Program-made: the position numbers and the translations under genes
Shown: positions 35,643 through 47,894 of the stretch, piece by piece
Numbering within the stretch: position 1 is the stretch's first letter
Layout: each line of letters starts with the position of its first letter
Notes under the pieces: generated by a model
Seen by the model: the letters and a program-made list of their open reading frames with translations, nothing else
The model's database searches: none
Told to the model about the DNA's origin: nothing
From: CAYQMF01 sp964418595
GTDB lineage: Bacteria; Planctomycetota; UBA1135; UBA2386
Direction of reading: 5' to 3'
Length of the DNA: 64,000 nucleotides
NCBI GenBank assembly: GCA_964418595.1
Contig: CAYQMF010000009.1
Location: 1 to 64,000, forward strand

Positions 35643-36617
35643 TCAGCTCGACGCCGCCTGCCGCCGCTGCTGCATCACCAGCGCGGCGTTCCCCGCCATG
35701 ACCAGGTTCGCCACCTGCACGTTGCGCGCCAGGGCCTCGTCGCTCGGCTGTCCGGCGCACGCCGCGAGGAAGGCCGTGCCGCAGGCGTAGCTGAAGCTCG
35801 TCACCGCGCCCACGAACGACAACTGCTCCTTGATGCGCGCGCGGTGGTCGATGACCAGCTCGATGAGCTTCTGCGGAGCGGTGCCGGTCAGGCACAGTAC
35901 CGCCAGCTCGTCGCGGTCGCAGTCCCACATCTGGATGCCGTGCTTCTTGAAGCCGGCGTGCAGCGCGAGCATCCGGTCGGTCGCCTCCGCCACGCTGCCG
36001 GGCGCGATGCAGAGCACGTGCGACGCGAGCTGCAGGCCGTCGCCGGCGCCCATGCCCTTTTCGCGCAGCCGGTTGTACATGCCCTCGATGCGGCTCGTCA
36101 TCGCGGTGACGTCGCCGCCGTCGACCGTGAGCATCGCGCACGCCGGCAGGTCGCCGGGGCCGGTCAGCCACCAGTGCTGCTCGCGCATCGACACGTAGAT
36201 GCGCTGCAGGCGCAGCACGTCGGACGGGCTGCTCCTGCCCGCGAAGTGCAGCATCGCCGCGGCGATGGTCTCGAAGGCGCCGCCGCGCCGGACCCCGACC
36301 TCGCGGAACCGGGCCTGGATGGCCTCGAGCGCGCGGCTCAGCTCGTGGATGTCGACGGCCGCCGCCACCGCGAGCGCCGCCAGCACGTAGCGCATCGAGC
36401 CGCGCAGGTCCGAGAACCAGCCGGCGTTCTCCGCAACGGTCTTGCCGTCCGCCACCGCCCGCGCCGCGATGGTCGCCGGATCGCCCTTCGCCACCACCAG
36501 CGGCAGGGCCGCGTAGCGCAGGATCGTGCGGTCGTCGAACCAGCGCTGGTGCTCCTTCAGCTCCTGGACGATGGCGATGAAGGTCGCCAGGGGATCGCGC
36601 GGGATGGCGAGCGGCAT
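35643..36617 (-). CDS. DUF4003-like cytoplasmic protein
   Basis: The 324-residue product (start at 36617) is helical, without a signal peptide. It opens PLATFIAIVQELKEHQRWFD and carries ILRYAALPLVVAKGDPATIA, AGWFSDLRGSMRYVLAALAV and a series of similar helices. The pattern of a Gly-Trp-Phe-Ser turn followed by a conserved Arg and Ala-rich helices fits DUF4003, a family of unknown function known mainly from Firmicutes; this assignment is from memory of the family pattern. It lies 71 bp upstream of lemA in the same orientation. Codon use resembles its neighbours. Confidence 0.75.
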   Translation of the reverse strand: MPLAIPRDPLATFIAIVQELKEHQRWFDDRTILRYAALPLVVAKGDPATIAARAVADGKTVAENAGWFSDLRGSMRYVLAALAVAAAVDIHELSRALEAIQARFREVGVRRGGAFETIAAAMLHFAGRSSPSDVLRLQRIYVSMREQHWWLTGPGDLPACAMLTVDGGDVTAMTSRIEGMYNRLREKGMGAGDGLQLASHVLCIAPGSVAEATDRMLALHAGFKKHGIQMWDCDRDELAVLCLTGTAPQKLIELVIDHRARIKEQLSFVGAVTSFSYACGTAFLAACAGQPSDEALARNVQVANLVMAGNAALVMQQRRQAASS

Positions 36618-36774
36618 GTCGGGATCATGCCATCGCCACCGGGCCGGGGCACGCCCGAGGGGCGAGCGCGAAGGATCGGAGCAGGCCTGTAACACCGGCC
36701 CGCGTTCCCGGATCAGCAGGAGAGTCCGCCGCGCGCCGCGTGGTCGGAGGCGCGGCTCCAACCCACGAATCCCG

Positions 36775-37692
36775 ATGAACACTTCCGCTTCACACACTGT
36801 CGTCCTCGCCCTGCTCACCTCGTTGTCCGCCGGCCTCGCCGCCCAGCAGCCCGCCAAGGGCGAGACGATCCCCGCCGCGCCGCCGTCGGCACGCAGCACG
36901 ACCCGCTTCGACGCACCGGCACCGCTGCCGGTCACCGCCGCGGAGCAGACCGCGCTCGCGACCCCGCAGCGGCCGGACTCGCCGCCCACCATGCGCCCGG
37001 AGCCGATGCCGGCGTTCCCGTGGCTCGGCGGAATGCTGGCTGCCAACTCGCTGCCCGCCTTCCGCGGCGTGCTGCCGATCACCGGACTCGAGCACGGCCC
37101 GGGCCTGCAGCCGAACGCCAGCTCCTGCACCATCGGCTTCGCCGACTACATCGGCCTGCTGATCCTGCCGGATCGCGCGGGCTACACCTTCGCGAGCAGC
37201 CCGTTCTACATCGAGGGTTGCGGCAGCGGTTGGGTGCACGTCAAGGAGAACGACGTCGCGCGCTACGGGGCGAGCTGGGGGTCGAGCTACGGTCACTATC
37301 ACCTGATGTACGAGAAGGGCACGTACTGCGTCCCCAGCGGCGGCAACTACGGCTACCAGAGCGGCAGCAGTTGCGTGAAGGTCACCGACCCGGCGACGGA
37401 GCCGCGCTACCTCGCCTCGCACCACGGCACGCAGTGGATCCGCGTCTACGTCTACAAGAGCGGGGTTGCGGAGATGACCTTCGACTTCAAGAGCATCCGC
37501 GTGAAGGGCGCGCAGGGCATCAAGCTCTACTTCCGCAAGGCCGACGGCTCGTGGTGGCACTGGAACGACCTCGGCACCGGGACGTGGAACGTGGCCCCGT
37601 ACGCCGCGGGCATCCGCGAGATCCTGTTCCGCGCCTCGAACAACTCGGCGAGTTCGTTCTCCGTCGACAACATCGGGGTCGCGGTGAACTGA
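36775..37692 (+). CDS. Secreted protein with C-terminal jelly-roll-like domain
   Basis: The start at 36775 gives a signal peptide cleaved at LAA/Q. A Pro/Ala-rich stretch runs to about residue 100. A compact domain with several Cys, Gly and aromatic residues follows (SCTIGFADYIGLLILPDRAG, FYIEGCGSGWVHV, TYCVPSGGNYGYQSGSSC). It ends in strands typical of a carbohydrate-binding-module sandwich (MTFDFKSIRVKGAQGIKLYF, SASSFSVDNIGVAVN). Four cysteines in the central part suggest disulfides in the periplasm or outside. No catalytic motif is seen. The 157 bp before it contains no gene or clear promoter. Confidence 0.8.
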   Translation: MNTSASHTVVLALLTSLSAGLAAQQPAKGETIPAAPPSARSTTRFDAPAPLPVTAAEQTALATPQRPDSPPTMRPEPMPAFPWLGGMLAANSLPAFRGVLPITGLEHGPGLQPNASSCTIGFADYIGLLILPDRAGYTFASSPFYIEGCGSGWVHVKENDVARYGASWGSSYGHYHLMYEKGTYCVPSGGNYGYQSGSSCVKVTDPATEPRYLASHHGTQWIRVYVYKSGVAEMTFDFKSIRVKGAQGIKLYFRKADGSWWHWNDLGTGTWNVAPYAAGIREILFRASNNSASSFSVDNIGVAVN

Positions 37693-37699
37693 GCGGGGC

Positions 37700-40336
37700 T
37701 CACTGGCCGTTGATCTTCGCGACGGCGGCCTTCGCCGCGGCGGCGATCTCCGCGTCGCCGTCCTGCATCCACTGGATGAGGACGGGCAGGGTCTCGGGAA
37801 CCTTGAGCGTGCCGAGGGACGCGATCGCCACGAGACGGACGCTCTTGTCCTTGGCGATCGTCGCCTGCTTGACCAGCGCCTCGGCCGCGCTCGGCGCATC
37901 GAGGTTGGCGTCGGACAGCACGCGCTGCCAGCGCGCCGTCTGGGTGTGGAAGAACTCGATGGCCTCGAGCGCCTTCTGGGCCGCCGCGCGATTGTCGTCC
38001 GAGTCGTCGCGCAGGAGCTGCAGCAGCTTCGGCGCGAAGCGGCGGTCGAGGAGCTTGTTCGCGACCTCGACGAAGCCCTTGCGCACGTTCTGGTCGGGGT
38101 CGTCGGCCAGCGGCAAGAGGGCATCGATGGCCTCGACCCCCTGCAGGTCGGCGAGCGCGCGCAGCGCCGCCCGGCGCACGGCGTAGTCGGCGTGCGCGAG
38201 CAACTCGCGCAGCAGCGCGGCCTGCTGCGGGTCGCCGGCGTGACCGAGGACCCGGATGGTGCTGGTGTTGCCGGCGCGGGCGCGCGTGGCGAGCAGGGGC
38301 AAGGCTTCGGCTGGCACGCCACCCGGCGGGACCCACGCCGCCGCCATCCCGACCACGACATCGTCGTCGCTGCGCAGGGCCGCCAGGTAGAAGGACCTCA
38401 CCACGGCGCTGTCCGCGTCACCATGCCGGCGCAGCAGGTCGGCCACGAGCCTCTGGCGCTGCTCGCTGCTCGGCGCCGATAGCGCATGCCGGCAGAGGAC
38501 GGCATAGACCTCCGGGGCCAGATGCGACGCTTCCCCCAGCTCCATGGCATCCGCGAAGGCCTCCGTGTGCGCGGCGAGGCACGCATCGACGAGCTTGCCC
38601 GCGAACGAGCCCGGGATCGGGCGCCGGCCCACGATCGCGATGCCGCGGCGATCGTTGTCCCACTGCTGCAACCCGAGCCGGTACGCGGCGGCCATCGACG
38701 GGATGAACTCTTCGCGTCCGAGTTTCGCTAGCGCGTGGAAGAGACGGTTGCGAGCCGAGGCCACGTTGACGTCGGTCGCTCCGACATCCCGGGACACGAG
38801 GTCGCCCAGCAGGGCGCGCACTGCTGGCGTCGGATCGGTCTCCGAACACAGGAGCCTCGCCAACCAGGTGAACCGCGACGGAGTCGTCGCGAACGCTGAG
38901 ATCACTTTCACTCCCTCGTCGGCGCGGGTGCGCAGCAACGCCGTCACGAGCCAGTACTGCGCGTTCTCCTGGCGCTCGGCCTCGAGAGCACTGGCGAGCG
39001 CCTCCCACGCGGCTGCGGGCAACGCCTGCCGCGCGAACCACTCCCCCAACTGCTGCATCGGCAGGACATCGAGGTTGGCGAGGACCTGCGGCACGTCCTC
39101 GGGCTGGAGCACGCTCACGAACCACTCGGCGCAGTTCTGGAACGCACCGAGCCGCACGAGGCGCAGGGCCTGGGGCAGGATGGCGCGATCCCAGCTCCGC
39201 GCGACCGTCCGGACGTACCCGTCGAGCTGTTGCAGGCGGTCGCGATCGCCGCGCGCGGTGATCGCCTCCGCGGTGGCCACGAACTCGTCGGCGTGCGCGT
39301 TGCGAGGGAACTCGACGCCGCTCCAGTCCTGCGTGCGGGAGATCTTCGTGCTCGGGTGGCGAAGCGCGGCGAGCCAGAGCGCGCGGCCCGCTTCGCTGGC
39401 TGCCGCGTTCTTCGTGCCGAGCGCCATCGTGACGTTGGGCACCGGCGCCTCGCGCGCCAATTCCGCGCGCGCGGCGGCGATCGCGGCCTCGCGGACGTCG
39501 GCCAACGACCCCATCCTCTCCAGCGACCCCGCCCAGTAGAACGCCATGTCGCGGACGGTGGCATCCTGGTCTTGCATGAGGCGGACGACCGCGGTCGGAT
39601 CGAGCCGCAATCCGAGGTAGGCGAGCGCCGTCCGGCGCACCGCGGCATCGGCGTCGGCGAGGAACTCGTGTGCGGCGGGCACGAGGTCCGGCGCCAGTTC
39701 CTTTCCGAAGGCCTCCGTGCACGTCCGCCGCACCACGACATCGCGGTGCCGCGCCAGCTCGCGCAGACCCTCGGCCGCGCCGGATCCGCCGAGTTCACAC
39801 AGCACGCGCACCGTGGCCAGCAGGAACGCACGCTCCACGGGGCGGGGTGCGAGGAACGGGTCGGGATCGCCGACGCGGATTGCCTGCATGAGGTACGGCA
39901 CGACCCCGCGCCCGAGGAACTTGAGCTCGCCGCTGCCCTGGTCGGGGTTGCGCCGCGTCAGCGCCAACGCCTCACGCACGCGCGCCGCGAACACCGGGTC
40001 GTCCTGATCCTGGTCCTGCAGCATCGCCTTGGCCCGCTCCGCAAGCGCACCGCCCGCCGCGGCCACCGGCGCGAGCGCCGCGCGCGCCTCGTCCTTCTTG
40101 CCCATGGCGAGCAACGCACTGCCGAGCCGCAGGCTCGCCTCCGCGCGCAGCGCCGCGTCGGTCGCCGCCGCGGCGACCTTGCGGTACTCGGCTGCCGCGC
40201 GCGCGACGTCGCGCTCGTCCTCCTCGATCACCACCGCGCGCGTCAACTGCGCGCGGACATCGGCCTGCGCGGGCGCGATGCGCGCGCTCGTCGTGGCCAG
40301 GAGCAGCAGGACGGTGGTCTTGGTCGTGTTCTTCAT
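37700..40336 (-). CDS. Large exported HEAT-repeat protein
   Basis: The start at 40336 (MKNTTKTTVLLLLATT) gives a signal peptide cleaved at APA/Q; an ATG three codons earlier (40345) is an alternative. A short TPR-like part (residues about 25-110) is followed by some 750 residues of HEAT-like helical pairs, clearest near 165-250 (DVVVRRTCTEAFGKELAPDL, DAAVRRTALAYLGLRLD) and from 690 to the end (DYAVRRAALRALADLQGVEA, DQNVRKGFVEVANKLLDRRF, DAEIAAAAKAAVAKING). Such proteins are scaffolds for protein-protein contacts. It lies 57 bp downstream of the response-regulator gene, with a TTGACA direct repeat in between, so it is a candidate target of that regulator. Confidence 0.85.
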   Translation of the reverse strand: MKNTTKTTVLLLLATTSARIAPAQADVRAQLTRAVVIEEDERDVARAAAEYRKVAAAATDAALRAEASLRLGSALLAMGKKDEARAALAPVAAAGGALAERAKAMLQDQDQDDPVFAARVREALALTRRNPDQGSGELKFLGRGVVPYLMQAIRVGDPDPFLAPRPVERAFLLATVRVLCELGGSGAAEGLRELARHRDVVVRRTCTEAFGKELAPDLVPAAHEFLADADAAVRRTALAYLGLRLDPTAVVRLMQDQDATVRDMAFYWAGSLERMGSLADVREAAIAAARAELAREAPVPNVTMALGTKNAAASEAGRALWLAALRHPSTKISRTQDWSGVEFPRNAHADEFVATAEAITARGDRDRLQQLDGYVRTVARSWDRAILPQALRLVRLGAFQNCAEWFVSVLQPEDVPQVLANLDVLPMQQLGEWFARQALPAAAWEALASALEAERQENAQYWLVTALLRTRADEGVKVISAFATTPSRFTWLARLLCSETDPTPAVRALLGDLVSRDVGATDVNVASARNRLFHALAKLGREEFIPSMAAAYRLGLQQWDNDRRGIAIVGRRPIPGSFAGKLVDACLAAHTEAFADAMELGEASHLAPEVYAVLCRHALSAPSSEQRQRLVADLLRRHGDADSAVVRSFYLAALRSDDDVVVGMAAAWVPPGGVPAEALPLLATRARAGNTSTIRVLGHAGDPQQAALLRELLAHADYAVRRAALRALADLQGVEAIDALLPLADDPDQNVRKGFVEVANKLLDRRFAPKLLQLLRDDSDDNRAAAQKALEAIEFFHTQTARWQRVLSDANLDAPSAAEALVKQATIAKDKSVRLVAIASLGTLKVPETLPVLIQWMQDGDAEIAAAAKAAVAKINGQ

Positions 40337-40391
40337 GGTGCCCATCCGACCGGCTCCGCCCCGCCCGCTTGTCCGACGCGCTTCAAACCCA

Positions 40392-40409
40392 TGTCAAGAA
40401 CCTGTCAAG
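40392..40409 (-). promoter_or_regulatory. 11-bp-spaced direct repeat, possible OmpR/PhoB-type site
   Basis: TGTCAAG occurs at 40392-40398 and again at 40403-40409, start to start 11 bp. On the coding strand of the downstream HEAT gene this reads TTGACA-N5-TTGACA. Direct half-sites one helical turn apart are how OmpR/PhoB-family regulators bind, and the sequence recalls the pho-box half-site CTGTCA. The repeat overlaps the stop of the OmpR-type regulator and lies upstream of the HEAT gene. No good -10 follows at 16-18 bp, so a plain promoter reading is weaker. Confidence 0.4.
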
Positions 40410-41089
40410 GCGAGCTTGTAGCCGGCGCCGTGCACGGTGAGCAGCAGGGTCGGCCGACGCGGGTCGACCTCCAGCTTCTGCCGCAGGTTGAGCACGTGCG
40501 TGTCGACGGTGCGCGTGCCCACGAACCCACCGTCGCCCCACACCTCGCGCAGGAAGCGCGCGCGGCTCACGACCTTGCCGCGCTCCGCCCACAGGAGCGC
40601 GAGCATCGCGGCCTCCTTGGGCGAGAGCGCTTGCTCGACGCCGCCGCGCACGAGCCGGAACCCGGCGAGGTCCACGGTGGCATCGCCGAGGGTGAACGTC
40701 TCCGCCGTCGGCGCCGGGGCCCCACCGTCCAGCCGCCGCAGCCGCGCCTTCACCCGCGCGATCAGCTCGCGCAGTGAGAACGGCTTGGTCACGTAGTCGT
40801 CGGCTCCAAGTTCGAGCCCCAGCACGCGGTCGCTCTCGTCGCCGCGCGCGGTGAGCAGGATCACCTCCGTGCGCAGGCCCGCCGCGCGCGCCTCGCGCAG
40901 CAGCTCGAGCCCGCCGCGCCCGGGCAGCATCACGTCGAGCACCAGCAGGTCGAAGTGCCGCGTGAGCAGTAGCTCCAGGCCCTCGTCGCCGCGCTCGCAC
41001 GCTGTGACGTCGTAGCCCTCGCCGATCAGCGCATCCTTCACGCCGGTGCGGATCGAGCGGTCGTCCTCCACCACGAGCACGCGCCTCAT
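40394..41089 (-). CDS. OmpR/PhoB-family response regulator
   Basis: The 231-residue product has a receiver domain (VLVVEDDRSI, phosphoacceptor Asp52 in LLVLDVMLPG, conserved Lys in DYVTKPFS) and a C-terminal winged-helix DNA-binding domain (LSPKEAAMLALLWAERGKVV, VGTRTVDTHVLNLRQKLE, TVHGAGYKL). It is the output half of the adjacent two-component system. The ATG at 41089 overlaps the kinase stop by 4 bp (ATGA). The gene order, kinase first and regulator second, is the less common one. Its regulon is unknown; the direct repeat at its 3' end suggests it may act on the downstream HEAT gene. Confidence 0.95.
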   Translation of the reverse strand: MRRVLVVEDDRSIRTGVKDALIGEGYDVTACERGDEGLELLLTRHFDLLVLDVMLPGRGGLELLREARAAGLRTEVILLTARGDESDRVLGLELGADDYVTKPFSLRELIARVKARLRRLDGGAPAPTAETFTLGDATVDLAGFRLVRGGVEQALSPKEAAMLALLWAERGKVVSRARFLREVWGDGGFVGTRTVDTHVLNLRQKLEVDPRRPTLLLTVHGAGYKLALTGS

Positions 41090-42921
41090 GCCCGCACCTC
41101 CGTCTGCTGCTCGAGCGGCAGGAGGAACACGAACACCGCGCCGCGCCCGCCGCCCTGCGGGTCCTCGCAGCGCAGGTCGCCGCCGTGCGCGAGCGCGATC
41201 GCGCGCGCCAGGTACAGCCCGAGCCCCACGCCCGGCACCGACCCCGACGCCTGCGCCCCGCCGCGCACGAAGCGCTCGAACACGCGTGCGCGTTCCGCCA
41301 CCGGCACGCCGGGTCCGAAGTCGCGCACCGCGACCCGCACGAGGTCGGCGCTCGCGGTGATCGCCACTTCGATGCGCTCGCCCTCGCCGTACTTGCGCGC
41401 GTTGTCGAGCACGTTGAGGAAGGCCTGCGTCAACCCGCTGCGGTCGGCGCGCACCGACAGCGCCCGGTCGTCGCCGCGCAGGGTCACCGTGCGCCCGTCG
41501 CGCGCCGCCACCGGCGCGAACACCGCCACCGCGTCGCGCACGACCTCGCCCAGCTCGCACAGCCGCAGGTCGAGCGCGCGCTCGCCGCGCTCCATGCGCC
41601 CGAGGTCGAGCACGTTGTCGATCAGCGCCTGCAGGCGCACCGTCTCGCCGGCGAGCATGCGGTAGTACTCGCGCTGCTGCTCGGGCTTCGTCACGCGCCC
41701 CTCGTCGAGCATCTCCGCGAGCAGGCGCAGCGCGGCGAGCGGCGTGCGCAGCTCGTGGGTCACGGACGTGAGGAACTCGCTGCGCGCGGCGGTGGCCTGC
41801 GCCTCGCGGCGCAGCGCGCGCAGGGCCATCGCGAGGCCGACGCCGAACGACCCCGCCAGCACCGCGAGCAGCACGGTGAGCAACCACGGGCGCGCGGCGC
41901 TCGCACCGTGCCGCGGCACGATGGCCACGGACGGCTCCACCACGAACGCAGCGCCTTCGCCGTGCGCGGGCCCGATCGACACCGCCACCAGGGGGCTCGC
42001 GAGGTCGTCGCCCGCGATCTTGGCGAGCAGCGCCCGCGCCGGCGCGACCCCGCCGCGGCCCTCGCCGCGCGCCGTGGGGAACCAGAGGAAGACGTCATCG
42101 CCGTCGGCGGCCACCGCGGCCGTCTCGCCATCCAGCCACGTCGCGAGCCGTGCCGACAGCAGCGCCTGCACGCGCCGCAGCGTCGCGCGCTGCGCGCCGA
42201 TCACAGCGACCTGCCGCGCCACCCCGTCGAGGTCGACACCAACGCCCGCTTCGCGCAGTCGCGCCACGATCCCCGGCGCGCGCGTCTCTTCCGCACGCGG
42301 CAACGCCGCCAGCGCCTCGGCCGGCAGGGGCGCCTTCGCCGCCGCGCACAGCAGCAGCACCCCGCCCGCCTGCGCAGGGTCGATCGCGCCCGCCTTGCCC
42401 ACTGCGGCCACTGCCGCGGCCACGGCTGCGGCGTCCGCGTGCCGCAACGCGAGGAACCCTTGCGCCAGCGCCAGCTCGCGCTTGCCGACGTCGGTGAGTC
42501 CGCTCAACCCGCCCGCCGCCTGCAGCGTCGCCGCCGCGGCCCCAGCCTCGCCCTCGGCGAACTCCTGCGTCCGCGCGCGCGCGAGCGCCGCGCGCAGGTC
42601 GAAGGGCAGCGCGTCCTCGAACCGCGGCGGTGCGTCGAGCCACGCCACCTGATCGGGTACCACGAGCGCCCCCGCGCGCACGTCGAAGGTCAGCGTCGCC
42701 GCCGCGAGCGCGCCCTCCTGCAAGAGCTTCGCCCGCAGCGCCCGCGCCGCGCGCGACGCCTCGGCGTCGGCCGCGAGCCGCGCCCGCGCCTCCGCGTCCC
42801 CCGCGGCGCGCCACAGGCTCACCACCCCGATGCCGAGCAACCCAGCGCCGGACACGAGCACGCACGCCAGCAGCCAGGGCAGCAGGCGGCGACGCGGGTC
42901 TCGCTGCGGGGCGCGACTCAT
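41086..42921 (-). CDS. Membrane sensor histidine kinase
   Basis: The 611-residue product has a membrane helix near residues 14-36 (LLPWLLACVLVSGAGLLGIG), a large extracytoplasmic sensor of about 300 Ala-rich, mostly helical residues, and a second helix near 335-360. The HisKA motif is SVTHELRTPLAAL with phospho-acceptor His389, and the HATPase domain has the N-box NVLDNARKYGEG, DFGPGVP and GVGLGLYLARAIALAHGG. No HAMP or PAS domain is evident between the second helix and HisKA. The sensor does not match a ligand-binding family I recognise. It is 57 bp from the minus-strand hypothetical gene at 42978. Confidence 0.95.
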   Translation of the reverse strand: MSRAPQRDPRRRLLPWLLACVLVSGAGLLGIGVVSLWRAAGDAEARARLAADAEASRAARALRAKLLQEGALAAATLTFDVRAGALVVPDQVAWLDAPPRFEDALPFDLRAALARARTQEFAEGEAGAAAATLQAAGGLSGLTDVGKRELALAQGFLALRHADAAAVAAAVAAVGKAGAIDPAQAGGVLLLCAAAKAPLPAEALAALPRAEETRAPGIVARLREAGVGVDLDGVARQVAVIGAQRATLRRVQALLSARLATWLDGETAAVAADGDDVFLWFPTARGEGRGGVAPARALLAKIAGDDLASPLVAVSIGPAHGEGAAFVVEPSVAIVPRHGASAARPWLLTVLLAVLAGSFGVGLAMALRALRREAQATAARSEFLTSVTHELRTPLAALRLLAEMLDEGRVTKPEQQREYYRMLAGETVRLQALIDNVLDLGRMERGERALDLRLCELGEVVRDAVAVFAPVAARDGRTVTLRGDDRALSVRADRSGLTQAFLNVLDNARKYGEGERIEVAITASADLVRVAVRDFGPGVPVAERARVFERFVRGGAQASGSVPGVGLGLYLARAIALAHGGDLRCEDPQGGGRGAVFVFLLPLEQQTEVRA

Positions 42922-42977
42922 GCCGGGATCATGGCGCCGACGCGCTGGTTGTCACCCGGCAGCCACCGCACTGGGCA

Positions 42978-43553
42978 TCACACGGGGATCGGTGCCCCGC
43001 CGAGCGTCTCCGACAGCACGTAGGCGACGACGTCGCGGGGGTAGCCGTGGTAGGTGATCTTCTCGACGGGGCTGGCCTCGTAGTCGACCTGCACGGCGAG
43101 CTGCATGCCCTTGGTGTATTGGTTCGGCGCCTCGCTCAGGTAGTAGGTCTTGGTCTTGCCGTTGGCGTGGCGCCGGATGCGGCCGAGGTGCGCCGCGACC
43201 TTCTGCTGCAGGAACGGGTTCACCACGCCCTTGGCCGCGCTGAACTTGGTGCCGGCCGGCCCGCCCTCGAAGTGCTTGTCGCCGTGCGGGTCGTAGGCGT
43301 AGGCGATGGGGTGCGTCGCCACGCGCGCGGTCAGGCCCGGCTTCAACGCCGCCAGCAGGTCGCCGCGCTTGAGGGAGTCGTAGAGCGAGAACTGGTTCGC
43401 GGCGATCTCGGCGTCGAGCATCGCGGCGCTCACGCCTTTCAGCTGGAACATCGACAGGTCGATGCCCGTGATCGACGGCTTCAAGCGCATGAGCGCGGTG
43501 TTCAGGCCGTGGAGGTTCGTGATCTGCTGCGGCGGGAGGTCCTGGGTTCGCAT
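42978..43553 (-). CDS. Hypothetical protein (191 aa)
   Basis: I do not recognise a family. The product has no signal peptide. It opens with a helical part (PPQQITNLHGLNTALMRLK) and contains a Lys/Gly/His-rich middle with AYDPHGDKHFEGGPAG. The C-terminal part is strand-rich with KTKTYYLSEAPNQYTKGM and EKITYHGYPRDVVAYVLSE. The regular coding character and Tyr/Lys content argue that the gene is real. An ATG at 43565, four codons upstream, is an alternative start. It lies just downstream of the SGNH pseudogene and upstream of the kinase gene on the same strand. Confidence 0.65.
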   Translation of the reverse strand: MRTQDLPPQQITNLHGLNTALMRLKPSITGIDLSMFQLKGVSAAMLDAEIAANQFSLYDSLKRGDLLAALKPGLTARVATHPIAYAYDPHGDKHFEGGPAGTKFSAAKGVVNPFLQQKVAAHLGRIRRHANGKTKTYYLSEAPNQYTKGMQLAVQVDYEASPVEKITYHGYPRDVVAYVLSETLGGAPIPV

Positions 43554-43578
43554 GCGTCGGATCATGCCCCCCGCCGCC

Positions 43579-44394
43579 TCACTTCGCCCGCGTCGCGTCC
43601 ACCTCCGTCCGCAACCACGCCGTGATCGCCGCTGCGGCAGCGGCGTTGCCCCGGCGGTTCCAGTGGGTGTCGCGCGGCTTGTACGTCGGGCCTTCGCGCG
43701 CCGCCGCGCGGATCGCGGGGAGCAGATCGAGGCAGGGTACGCGCCGCTCGGCAGTTCGCGATCAAACGCCGCCCCACTCACGCGGATCGCTGCGGCCAGC
43801 GCGTCGTCGACCTGGAACTCGTCGGGGATGAGCACGACCCGCAGCCGTTCCCCCACGTCCGTGCACAGCTCCCCGAGCAGCGCGTACGTCGTCGTGAAGG
43901 TGCGCTGCACGTCGGCCGGCGCAGGGACCGCGCAGATCCGCGCTCGCGTGGCCTCCATGCGGGCGAAGTCGTCGGCGCTGAATGTCGGGGCATTCGGATC
44001 GAGCGGCGCCTCCACAGCGACACCGCCGGTCTGCCCGCGGGTCACCGCCAGCCACGTCCGCTCCACGAGCACGGAGCTGCGCAGCCAGGTGCGGCGAGTT
44101 CACCAGCGGGCCGAGCACGCGACACACGGCTTCGGCCAGCACGAGCAACACCAGCAGATTGATCGCGACCAGATGGATCCAGCGCCAGACCCGCGTCCCA
44201 CGGGCGACGACTCGCGCGCGCAGCCACGGCCAAGCGCCGACCATGCCAACCCCGGCGAGCGAGGCGAACACGCCGACGCGATAGAGGCGCGACGGCGACG
44301 CGGGCGCCACGACCCAGACGGCGAGCAACCACCAGAACAGGATGTGGAAGACGAGGAGCCCGCTCACCCGGACGACTCGCAGTCGGTCGCCCAC
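43579..44394 (-). pseudogene. SGNH/AlgX-like membrane acyltransferase or hydrolase gene, internally deleted and frameshifted
   Basis: Three coding pieces in two frames make up one recognisable protein. Piece 1 (GTG at 44394 or 44367) encodes membrane helices (GLLVFHILFWWLLAVWVV, INLLVLLVLAEAVCRVLG). Piece 2, in another frame, from about 44100 to 43745, reads ADDFARMEATRARICAVPAP and ERLRVVLIPDEFQVDD. Piece 3, back in the first frame from 43731, reads LDLLPAIRAAAREG, TYKPRDTHWNRRGN and ends at 43579. The DTHWNRRGN block is typical of AlgX/AlgJ/DltD-like SGNH proteins that O-acetylate or trim polysaccharides. The Gly-Asp-Ser catalytic block and roughly 150-200 residues between pieces 1 and 2 are missing. 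It is 2 bp downstream of the SNF2 gene. Confidence 0.6.
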
Positions 44395-44396
44395 TC

Positions 44397-47780
<3,384 letters not shown>

Positions 47781-47849
47781 GGGGCCAGGGAGTGAAGCGG
47801 AGAAGACGGGATCGCGCCACTCCGTCGCCGCGCGGCGCGCGACGAAACC

Positions 47850-47879
47850 TTGACAGCCCGCCGCGCCTGCCCTTATCAG
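47850..47879 (+). promoter_or_regulatory. Candidate sigma-70-type promoter of topA
   Basis: TTGACA (47850-47855) is a perfect -35 box and is followed after 18 bp by TATCAG (47874-47879), a four-of-six match to TATAAT. It is the most convincing promoter-like sequence I see in the window. Transcription would begin near 47886, giving a leader of only about 9 nt before the topA ATG at 47895, where no Shine-Dalgarno sequence is present. The site lies in the 114-bp divergent region shared with the SNF2 gene. Confidence 0.5.
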
Positions 47880-47894
47880 GCGCGCCGCGACGCC

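Noticed and set aside
36640..36774. tRNA-like or tRNA-antisense sequence (a frame reading GIRGLEPRLRPRG)
   Set aside because: This resembles spurious ORFs that come from tRNA genes, but I could not fold an acceptor stem or a T-arm with GTTC on either strand.
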